A stretch of DNA of 7,065 nucleotides, from contig SBFZ01000265.1 in the NCBI GenBank assembly GCA_006227095.1, positions 1 through 7,065 of the forward strand. Reading direction: 5' to 3'. A program made the position numbers and the translations under genes. Within the stretch, counting starts at the first letter, position 1. Each line of letters opens with the position of its first letter. Below, piece by piece: positions 1-5,460 of this stretch. This DNA is from Bacteroidota bacterium. Its GTDB lineage: Bacteria > Bacteroidota > Bacteroidia > Bacteroidales > VadinHA17. The notes under the pieces are model-generated. The model was given only the letters and a program-made list of their open reading frames with translations, was not told the origin of the DNA and ran no database searches.

Positions 1-570
1 CATTGAACCTTCAAAGAGCACCGGCAGCATCTGTGTCATCATCCTCCACTGGGCATTTCGCCTGCTGCGCCACTCCTCCACGATGACTCCCCTTTCCTTA
101 TCTATTTCTGATTCATCAAGCGTCAGAAAATCAGACCAGTCTGCGAGTATTCTGAGGCATGTGTCGATAAGGCCGGGTTTGTCAACCGGAACGTCACTGA
201 GATTATAGACGGTCTGGTCCCAGCTGGTGTAGGCATTTATGTCACTGCCGAAAGCCACCCCGTGTTTTTCAAGTGTGCTCAGCAGTGTCTTGCCGGGGAA
301 GTGTGTGGTGCCGTTGAAGGCCATATGCTCAAGGAAATGGGCAAGACCGTTCTGGTCATCCTTTTCCAGGATGGAGCCCACGTTCTGGATGATATAGTAG
401 CTGGCGCGGCCTGCAGGTTCTGTGTTATGGCGTATGTAATAGGTCAGGCCGTTTTCCAGTTTTCCGATTTTGTATGCAGAGTCGGCAGGAATGCTTTTTT
501 CTGTTGTACCCTGGGCTGCGCTCCAAAGGCAGGAAGCAGCCAGGATGGCTAATGTCAAAAATCTTTTCAT
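1..570 (-). CDS. Secreted M16 family zinc metalloprotease (insulinase/pitrilysin-like), N-terminal part only
   Basis: The 190 codons present encode the start of an M16 peptidase, a zinc enzyme that usually degrades short peptides. Residues 1-20 form a signal peptide (MKRF, a hydrophobic stretch, then SAAQ), so the protein is exported. Cys14 gives a poor lipobox (LAASC), so a lipoprotein is possible but unlikely. The inverted zinc motif HxxEH is HFLEH at residues 78-82 inside GLAHFLEHMAFNGT. Glu159 in ERGVIVEEW lies 77 residues after His82, the spacing expected for the third zinc ligand. The catalytic half-domain therefore looks intact. Bacteroidota members with this N-terminus are usually about 900 residues or more, so most of the gene lies beyond the left edge. 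The ATG at 568-570 is chosen because the signal peptide follows directly; no Shine-Dalgarno sequence precedes it. A terminator-like hairpin separates it from the kinase gene upstream. The family call is firm; the substrate is unknown. Confidence 0.93.
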   Translation of the reverse strand, partial: MKRFLTLAILAASCLWSAAQGTTEKSIPADSAYKIGKLENGLTYYIRHNTEPAGRASYYIIQNVGSILEKDDQNGLAHFLEHMAFNGTTHFPGKTLLSTLEKHGVAFGSDINAYTSWDQTVYNLSDVPVDKPGLIDTCLRILADWSDFLTLDESEIDKERGVIVEEWRSRRNAQWRMMTQMLPVLFEGSM

Positions 571-618
571 GATCATTAATGTTTGAAATTATGAGACACT
601 GACAACACTTATCAGAAA

Positions 619-626
619 CAAAATTA
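619..626 (-). promoter_or_regulatory. Candidate -7 promoter element for the M16 protease gene
   Basis: On the minus strand this reads TAATTTTG, an exact match to the Bacteroidota -7 consensus TAnnTTTG. It lies 48 bases before the protease ATG and just downstream of the hairpin terminator, where a new promoter would be expected. No TTTG element is seen about 19-21 bases further upstream, so the call is weak. The motif is also short enough to occur by chance in AT-rich spacer DNA. Confidence 0.3.
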
Positions 627-629
627 TGC

Positions 630-653
630 AAAAAAACCATCATGTTGATGGTT
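630..653 (-). terminator. Probable intrinsic terminator after the kinase gene
   Basis: A perfect 8-bp inverted repeat, AACCATCA/TGATGGTT, with a 3-base loop occupies 635-653. Read on the minus strand it runs directly into seven T residues (630-636), the form of a rho-independent terminator. It lies about 130 bases past the kinase stop and just before the protease gene, both on the minus strand, so it would separate the two transcripts. The stem is AT-rich (3 G-C pairs of 8), so termination may be partial. Confidence 0.55.
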
Positions 654-685
654 ATTTTGATTCTCTTTTAAAGCCGGGCCCGAAA

Positions 686-766
686 CAGTCAGGTCTGCGG
701 TGAGAACTGCCGGATCTGCTGGTGAAAAACCGGGTCTGCGGTTGGAGCAGTCAGGTCTGCTGTTGT
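686..766. repeat. Cluster of four degenerate 20-21 bp tandem repeats
   Basis: Four copies of a unit centred on GGTCTGCGGT or GGATCTGCTGGT occur in tandem. The shared core TCTGC starts at 694, 715, 735 and 756, giving spacings of 21, 20 and 21 bases. The outer copies share an exact 13-mer, CAGTCAGGTCTGC (686-698 and 748-760). A fifth, decayed copy may lie at 771-783, directly after the kinase stop. The 20-base step breaks any reading frame, so this is not a repeated peptide. The cluster fills the non-coding space between the kinase stop and the hairpin terminator, so it would be in the kinase 3' untranslated RNA. Function is unknown. The period is close to two helical turns, which would suit repeated protein binding on one DNA face, but simple slippage could also produce it. 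Confidence 0.7.
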
Positions 767-783
767 AACAGGCAGTGCGGTCT

Positions 784-1398
784 TCAGAATAATCCGTGCA
801 GTTCTGCATTGATCCTGTCAATGACCTCGCTGAGGTGTTCCTTGTTTTCAGGGAAGTCATAATAGTCAGCTTCAAGGATCAGGAGTCTGCCGAGTTTGTA
901 TGATTCAATCCAGGCCTCGTAACGTTCGTTGAGTCTCTTGAGGTAGTCGAGCCTGATTGAGCTTTCGTATTCACGGCCTCTTTTCTGGATCTGGTTGACC
1001 AGTGTGGGTACCGAAGCCCTGAGGTAAAGCAGGAGGTCCGGCGGCTCCACCAGTGAGCTCATCAGCCTGAAGAGGGTGAAGTAGTTTTCGAAGTCACGGG
1101 TTGACATCAGCCCCATGGCGTGAAGGTTTGGGGCGAAGATATATGCGTCTTCGTATATTGTGCGGTCCTGGACTATGGTGTTCTTTGCCTTCTTGATTTC
1201 GAGCACCTGGCTGAAGCGTGAGTTGAGGAAGTAGATCTGGAGGTTGAATGACCACCGCTGCATGTCTTCATAGAAATCATTCAGGTAAGGGTTGTCATCA
1301 ACGTCCTCGTAATGAGCCTGCCAGCCGTAATGTTTTGAAAGCAGTCCGGCCAGGGTGGTCTTGCCTGACCCGATGTTGCCTGCTATGGCTATATGCAT
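784..1398 (-). CDS. Deoxynucleoside kinase (deoxyadenosine/deoxyguanosine kinase type)
   Basis: This 204-residue protein is a full-length cytoplasmic deoxynucleoside kinase. It transfers phosphate from ATP to the 5' hydroxyl of salvaged deoxynucleosides, feeding dNTP pools. The Walker A loop GNIGSGKT is at residues 7-14, directly after the first beta strand. EDVDDNPYLNDFYEDM (31-46) and the following WSFNLQIYFLNSRF form the substrate site, with Glu31 the likely catalytic base. The DRT motif at 78-80 corresponds to the family's DRS signature. The arginine-rich stretch QKRGREYE (138-145) is the ATP lid. The NPYL...FY.DM..W pattern resembles bacterial purine deoxynucleoside kinases, but specificity cannot be fixed by eye. 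The ATG at 1396-1398 puts Walker A where the family has it. The gene lies 76 bases after the GH3 gene on the same strand with no clear terminator between, so cotranscription is likely. Confidence 0.93.
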   Translation of the reverse strand: MHIAIAGNIGSGKTTLAGLLSKHYGWQAHYEDVDDNPYLNDFYEDMQRWSFNLQIYFLNSRFSQVLEIKKAKNTIVQDRTIYEDAYIFAPNLHAMGLMSTRDFENYFTLFRLMSSLVEPPDLLLYLRASVPTLVNQIQKRGREYESSIRLDYLKRLNERYEAWIESYKLGRLLILEADYYDFPENKEHLSEVIDRINAELHGLF

Positions 1399-1474
1399 AT
1401 AAAATGAGTGTTAATTTCCGTGTTTAAATATAGGAAAAAGGGAGGGAGATGTTCCGGATGTTGATAAAAAGATT

Positions 1475-2989
1475 TCAGACACCGGCGGTTTTCAGGACAC
1501 TTTCAATAAACTCCCGGGTGTTGGAGAGGCGGGGCATTTTGTTCTGGCCTCCGAGCCTGTCTCTCTCCCTGAACCATCTGTAGAAAGTTCCGCGAGGCAC
1601 GATTCTTATCACCGGCCGTCCGAGAGTCAGGTCCTTGTATCTTTTGGCCTCATAATCGGAATTAAGGGCTTTAAGTGTGGTATCAAGGATTTCAGTGAAA
1701 TGGTCAGGGTCATCAGGTTCCCTGTCGAATTCGATCACCCATTCATGTGCTCCCCGGCTTTCATCGCCCATATAAACCGGTCCGGCAGTGTATTCAACTA
1801 TATGGGCGCCGGTGCCCAGGCATGCCTTCTCAAGCGCCTTTTCGGCATTGTCAATTATGACCTCTTCGCCGAAGGCATTGATAAAATGTCTGGTACGACC
1901 GGTGATCCTGATCTTGTGAGGATAGAGGCTGGTGAATTCTATTGTATCACCGATTGCATATCTCCAGAGACCGCCGTCGGTTGAAATGACCATGGCATAA
2001 TTAACCCCCTTTTCAACCTCGCCGATGGTCAGTGACCGGCAATTGTCAGTTCCGGGGTTGTCGGCAGGGATGAATTCATAATATATCCCATAATCGAGCA
2101 TCAGCAGCATGGAGTTGTCAGACAGGTCATCCTGTATGGCAAAGAATCCTTCTGATGCATTGTAGGTCTCCATGAAGTTCATTTTAGGGTCAGGGAGGAG
2201 CTTGCGGTACTGTTCGCGGTATGGGGCAAAGCTGATCCCTCCGTGGAAAAAGACTTCGAGATTTGGCCATACCTCGTGGAGGTTTGATTTACCTGTTGTC
2301 TTGAGTATATGCCGTATCAGGACGAGGTACCACGATGGCACCCCGGAGATGCTGGTGATATTCATCTCGACGGTCTTTTCCGTGATCATCCGCATCTTTT
2401 CCTCGAAATCCTCTATCAGGGCGATCCGGGCAGGTGGTGTACGAATGAGATCGGCATAGGCGGGGGCATTTTCGATCAGGATAGCCGAGAGATCCCCGAA
2501 GAGGGAGTTGTTGCTGAAGCTGTTGATCTGGTGACTGCCTCCCAGGGTAAGGCCCTTCCCCAGGAAGATCCTCGTTTCAGGGTTGACAGCGGTGTAAAGT
2601 ACAAGGCAATCCTTTGCTCCCCGGTAATGAGTACCCTCGAGTGACTCCCTGGTGATCGGGATGAACTTGCTTTTGGTACTGGTTGTTCCTGATGATTTGG
2701 CGAACCATTTTACCTCGCCGGGCCACAGAACGTTCTTCTCGCCGGCTCTCAGCCTTTCAACCCATGGAATAAACTCCTCATAGGTCTGCAAAGGAACATT
2801 CCTGCAATACTGTTCATGGTTTGCAACAGAAGCGTATCCGTGTTCCCTTCCCCACTGTGTATCCCTGCTTCCCGCAATGAGACGGGAGAGTACCTCCTGC
2901 TGCGTCTCAACCGGGTATTGCCTGAAAAGATCAATCTGTGAACGTCGCTTGGTGTTGATCCATTTGATGACTGAGGGGATGAATGGCAT
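1475..2989 (-). CDS. GH3 family acyl-acid amido synthetase-like protein
   Basis: This 504-residue protein belongs to the GH3 family, known from plants, where members adenylate a carboxylic acid such as a jasmonate, auxin or benzoate and join it to an amino acid. All nucleotide-binding elements are present: the Ser/Thr-rich loop SSGTTSTKSKFIPIT (99-113), ETYNASEGFFA (274-284), RYAIGD (343-348), and the hinge region ITGRTRHFINAFGEEV (362-377). Lys484 in GGQNKMPRLSN near the C-terminus matches the lysine of the mobile C-terminal domain. Length is close to bacterial GH3 proteins and a little shorter than plant ones. No signal peptide or membrane segment is seen, so it is cytoplasmic. Homologues are widespread in Bacteroidota, but I know of no settled substrate. 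The neighbouring kinase and recO genes give no pathway clue. The start at 2987-2989 follows a good promoter match by 16 bases. Confidence 0.92.
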   Translation of the reverse strand: MPFIPSVIKWINTKRRSQIDLFRQYPVETQQEVLSRLIAGSRDTQWGREHGYASVANHEQYCRNVPLQTYEEFIPWVERLRAGEKNVLWPGEVKWFAKSSGTTSTKSKFIPITRESLEGTHYRGAKDCLVLYTAVNPETRIFLGKGLTLGGSHQINSFSNNSLFGDLSAILIENAPAYADLIRTPPARIALIEDFEEKMRMITEKTVEMNITSISGVPSWYLVLIRHILKTTGKSNLHEVWPNLEVFFHGGISFAPYREQYRKLLPDPKMNFMETYNASEGFFAIQDDLSDNSMLLMLDYGIYYEFIPADNPGTDNCRSLTIGEVEKGVNYAMVISTDGGLWRYAIGDTIEFTSLYPHKIRITGRTRHFINAFGEEVIIDNAEKALEKACLGTGAHIVEYTAGPVYMGDESRGAHEWVIEFDREPDDPDHFTEILDTTLKALNSDYEAKRYKDLTLGRPVIRIVPRGTFYRWFRERDRLGGQNKMPRLSNTREFIESVLKTAGV

Positions 2990-3005
2990 CGGATTGATTT
3001 TGCGT

Positions 3006-3036
3006 CAAACTTACACAAAAGGAGGTTAATAACACA
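3006..3036 (-). promoter_or_regulatory. Candidate Bacteroidota sigma-ABfr-type promoter for the GH3 gene
   Basis: On the minus strand the -7 element TAAGTTTG (3013 to 3006) matches TAnnTTTG exactly. Nineteen bases upstream lies TGTG (3036 to 3033), three of four matches to the -33 consensus TTTG at the preferred spacing. The -7 element ends 16 bases before the GH3 ATG, implying a very short leader of roughly 10 bases. This is the best promoter match in the window. It would drive GH3 and probably the kinase behind it, independently of recO. Confidence 0.5.
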
Positions 3037-3098
3037 GTTGCATTACAAATGAATCATTGCGCCCGACTCAGATCAGGAGGGTTGCCTTAGGATTAGCT

Positions 3099-3821
3099 TC
3101 ACCGGAAAATATCCTTCAGCACCTGCAATGACCTTATTTGTCTTATTCCCGGAAGATGGAGGGTGTAGTATTTTAACAGACAGGTAATCAGATCGGTGCG
3201 TTCCTCTCCTGAAAGCCGGAGTGACCCGGTCTCTTCAGCCGGCATCAGAAGCAGCCTGTTCAGCACCTGTGCGCTTTGCGGCTCCAGGAAATCACGATGC
3301 ATTGGCTGAACGGGCGTAAACTGGCCGGTGAGCATATCAAAGTAATACCCATCGCCGGAGGTGCGTGACGGACCTATTCCTGCATAGTCAGTAAAGGCAA
3401 CAAGGAACCAGAGGTGAAAATTGCTGATTCCCTCTGTCATATTGTCAAGAGAGATAACGGATGATTCAATGAAGTCAAACAGCATCCTGTTCACATCCTG
3501 CTCCCTGATGATGCTGTGGAGAATCTCACTGATGAACATGGCCACCGAACTCCGTTGTATATCGCCGTAGATCCGTTGCGGAACATATGCAAGGCTCATC
3601 TCCTTCAGGTTATGCAATTCCCTGTTCTCATAGTAATAGAGTTCGGTATTGAAGATGTTCAGCGGCTGGAAATAGTTGAACCTTGCACTTCCACGCCTTG
3701 AAGATATCCCCTTTACCATAACTGAAAGGCGGCCGTATTCCTCAGTATAGAAATGAGCAATAAGTGAGTTGTCTGAATATCTCACGTGGTGAAGCAGTAT
3801 GGCCCTGGTCCTTGTCAGCAT
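3099..3821 (-). CDS. recO: DNA repair protein RecO
   Basis: RecO works with RecF and RecR to displace single-strand binding protein, load RecA on gapped DNA and anneal strands. The 240-residue length is normal. The N-terminal OB fold covers about residues 1-80 and starts with the typical pattern TRAILLHHVRYSDNSLIAHFYTEEYGR, followed by VKGISSRRGSARFNYFQPLNIF, which is rich in basic and aromatic residues. The helical C-terminal domain ends in YYTLHLPGIRQIRSLQVLKDIF, also typical of Bacteroidota RecO. Only one cysteine (Cys214) is present, so the four-cysteine zinc site of some RecO proteins is missing; this is common in this phylum. The ATG at 3819-3821 begins exactly at the conserved N-terminus. 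The gene is divergent from the cyclase gene, with 144 bases between start codons. It lies 109 bases upstream of the GH3 gene, which has its own promoter candidate. Confidence 0.95.
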   Translation of the reverse strand: MLTRTRAILLHHVRYSDNSLIAHFYTEEYGRLSVMVKGISSRRGSARFNYFQPLNIFNTELYYYENRELHNLKEMSLAYVPQRIYGDIQRSSVAMFISEILHSIIREQDVNRMLFDFIESSVISLDNMTEGISNFHLWFLVAFTDYAGIGPSRTSGDGYYFDMLTGQFTPVQPMHRDFLEPQSAQVLNRLLLMPAEETGSLRLSGEERTDLITCLLKYYTLHLPGIRQIRSLQVLKDIFR

Positions 3822-3883
3822 TGAGCAAGTGGCTGCACCGGAAACAATTGATTCTTGTCATGACTCACACCGGCACACCAGGT

Positions 3884-3891
3884 CAAAAGTA
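3884..3891 (-). promoter_or_regulatory. Candidate -7 promoter element for recO
   Basis: The minus strand reads TACTTTTG, an exact match to TAnnTTTG, 62 bases before the recO ATG. The only -33-like sequence is TATG at 3912 to 3909 with a 17-base spacer, which is short. If it is real, the palindrome at 3903-3918 would overlap this promoter's upstream region. On the plus strand the adjacent AAGTTTTG (3895-3902) is a one-mismatch -7 candidate for the cyclase gene, so the two promoters could be almost back to back. Confidence 0.3.
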
Positions 3892-3902
3892 TTAAAGTTT
3901 TG

Positions 3903-3932
3903 TCACAGCATACTGTGAGCCGCACCTGTGAG
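3903..3932. promoter_or_regulatory. Inverted and direct repeat of CTGTGA in the recO/cyclase divergent region, possible operator
   Basis: TCACAG (3903-3908) and CTGTGA (3913-3918) form a perfect 6-bp inverted repeat with a 4-base centre. A second copy, CTGTGAG (3926-3932), repeats CTGTGAG (3913-3919) directly at a 13-base step. A further TCACAC half is at 3865-3870. The cluster lies between the two divergent genes, 34-63 bases upstream of the preferred cyclase ATG. The half-sites equal those of CRP (TGTGA and TCACA, six bases apart) but in the opposite order, so this is not a standard CRP site. It could bind another dimeric regulator or form a small RNA hairpin in the cyclase leader. No T-run follows it, so it is not a terminator. 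Confidence 0.4.
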
Positions 3933-3965
3933 TTTAATATATTGTATTCATTACAGGGCATTAAA

Positions 3966-5360
3966 ATGGAATCAGCTTCCAAAGATCAGCTTCTCAGGCG
4001 TATTGCAAGGCTTGTGCGCCAGAACAAGGAGCTTGAGGAGCAGGTGAAAAAACTTGAGCGTGAGAAGGAGAGGCTTCTTGAGACAACCGAGAAGTACCGG
4101 CTTCTTGTTGAAAACAACGAGTTGAAGGGTGTAAGGGTTGCCGAAGAGGAAAAGAGTCTCAAATTCAATATGGTGACAGTCCTTTTTGCTGATATCCAGG
4201 GATTCACGGGTCTCACGGAGGGGATGGATCCGGGAGTTGTCATGGATGAGCTCGATGAAATATTTTTCGAGTTTGACAGAATAATCAGGAAATATCATAT
4301 TGAAAAAATCAGGACCATCGGTGATACCTATATGTGTGCCGGCGGGATCCCCGCAAAAAACATCACCAACCCGGTGGAGGTGGTGATGGCTGCGGTGGAA
4401 CTGCGACACTTCCTCAGGGAGTTTGAATCACAGAGGAGAGGTGATCAGCGGATATGGAATCTCAAGATTGGCATTCATACCGGACCTGTATCGGCAACTG
4501 TCTCGGGGAAGAACAGGATATCATATGATATAAAGGGGAGGGCTGTAAACACAGCCAGCAGGATTCAGGGAGTCTCTGACAGCGATTCCGTTCTTATCTC
4601 GGTTATGACCTATGAGCTTGTGAAAGAGTTTTTCAGGTGTGAGTATTATGGCAAGCTCCCTGTCAAGTACATGGGTAACGTCCAGTTGTACCAGGTTGAG
4701 GGGCTGTTGCCGGAACTCTCGGCTGACGGCTGCAGTGCCATGCCGAACAAGTCATTCAGGGTCAAGTTCGGGCTGATTCAGTTTACCGATATACAGGAAA
4801 TAATTCTTGACAAGCTTGAAAGGGAGCTTCCTGATTTTCTATTCTATCACAATGTAAAGCACACGGTTGATGTTGTTACCGAGGTTGAGCTTATAGGCTG
4901 GGCAGAAGGGTGCTCTGATGAGGAGATACTTCTCCTGAAAACGGCAGCCCTGTTCCATGATGCAGGTCATACGGTCTCTTATGATGATCATGAGTACCAG
5001 GGATCGCTGCTTGCGCGGCAGATGCTGCCTGAATACGGGTACAGCGATGAGCAGATAGAGAAGATTTGCAGTATTATCATGTCAACCAAGCTTCCCCCAA
5101 GACCTACAGACCTCCTTGAACAGATCATCTGCGATTCTGATCTTGATTACCTTGGAAGAAGTGATTTCATTCCGGTTTCAAACACCCTTTACGAAGAACT
5201 GAAGGCCCAGGATAAAATCACCAGCCTGAATGACTGGAACAAGCTGCAGGTGAAGTTCATCTCGGGGCATCAGTATTTTACCGGTACTGCCCGCAGGCTC
5301 AGGGAGGTGAACAAGAAACTCCAGATTGAAAGGATAAGCAGCCTCATCACTGAAAACTGA
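3966..5360 (+). CDS. Coiled-coil, class III adenylate cyclase and HD phosphohydrolase fusion protein
   Basis: This 464-residue protein has three parts. Residues 5-60 are a charged heptad-like coiled coil (NKELEEQVKKLEREKERL) with no membrane segment or signal peptide, so it is probably a cytoplasmic dimer. Residues 66-247 are a class III nucleotide cyclase: metal-binding Asp76 (FADIQGF) and Asp120 (RTIGDTY), transition-state Asn195 and Arg199 (NTASR), and Lys114 and Asp188 at the positions that select adenine. cAMP production from ATP is therefore predicted. Residues 290-400 are an HD-superfamily metal hydrolase: YHNVKH (His295, His299), LFHDAGH (His331, Asp332, His335), DDHEYQGS (His342) and CDSDLDYLG (Asp390/392). 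All key residues of both domains appear present. The frame opens earlier, at a TTG at 3900, but ATG 3966 is preferred: the coiled coil starts there, and the upstream codons lie in the repeat-rich control region. It is the only plus-strand gene here, divergent from recO and convergent with the porZ-like gene. The HD substrate is not proven; other HD phosphohydrolase activities are possible. Confidence 0.9.
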   Translation: MESASKDQLLRRIARLVRQNKELEEQVKKLEREKERLLETTEKYRLLVENNELKGVRVAEEEKSLKFNMVTVLFADIQGFTGLTEGMDPGVVMDELDEIFFEFDRIIRKYHIEKIRTIGDTYMCAGGIPAKNITNPVEVVMAAVELRHFLREFESQRRGDQRIWNLKIGIHTGPVSATVSGKNRISYDIKGRAVNTASRIQGVSDSDSVLISVMTYELVKEFFRCEYYGKLPVKYMGNVQLYQVEGLLPELSADGCSAMPNKSFRVKFGLIQFTDIQEIILDKLERELPDFLFYHNVKHTVDVVTEVELIGWAEGCSDEEILLLKTAALFHDAGHTVSYDDHEYQGSLLARQMLPEYGYSDEQIEKICSIIMSTKLPPRPTDLLEQIICDSDLDYLGRSDFIPVSNTLYEELKAQDKITSLNDWNKLQVKFISGHQYFTGTARRLREVNKKLQIERISSLITEN

Positions 5361-5404
5361 AATTCGTGTTAAGGAGGCTGATTTGCCTTGAAAACTGTAA
5401 ACAG

Positions 5405-5440
5405 ATCTTCAGGGTCAGCCCCATGGCTGAAGATGCTTTT
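5405..5440 (+). terminator. Hairpin terminator after the cyclase-HD gene, possibly bidirectional
   Basis: ATCTTCAG (5405-5412) pairs perfectly with CTGAAGAT (5427-5434). An alternative inner stem, CAGCC/GGCTG (5416-5420 with 5425-5429), competes for the same bases. On the plus strand GCTTTT follows at once, then CAGTTT. The hairpin lies 45 bases after the cyclase stop in the 100-base gap between convergent genes. On the minus strand it is followed by CTGTTTACAGTTTTC, so it might also weakly end the porZ-like transcript. Confidence 0.5.
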
Positions 5441-5460
5441 CAGTTTATCGGCGGTTCATA

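Noticed and set aside
624..875. Minus-strand open frame of 83 codons overlapping the kinase 3' end, the repeat cluster and the hairpin
   Set aside because: It overlaps the well-supported kinase in another frame, its sequence has no recognisable domain, and the repeats beneath it do not keep a reading frame (20 and 21 base steps).
3020..3080. Possible short plus-strand gene after AGGAGG between recO and GH3
   Set aside because: The only ATG frame there encodes about 13 residues before a stop, and the AGGAGG falls within the GH3 promoter candidate on the other strand.
3857..3864. GTCATGAC, an 8-base palindrome in the recO leader
   Set aside because: Too short to separate from chance, and it has no partner or spacing relation to a promoter that I can defend.
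3900..3965. N-terminal extension of the cyclase from a TTG start
   Set aside because: The 22 extra codons lie in the repeat-bearing control region and look non-coding. ATG 3966 begins directly at the coiled coil and is preceded by an AT-rich leader typical of this phylum.
3972..4409. 145-codon minus-strand open frame inside the cyclase gene
   Set aside because: It lies antisense to strongly conserved cyclase motifs and its sequence is low in recognisable features. It is a shadow of codon use on the other strand.
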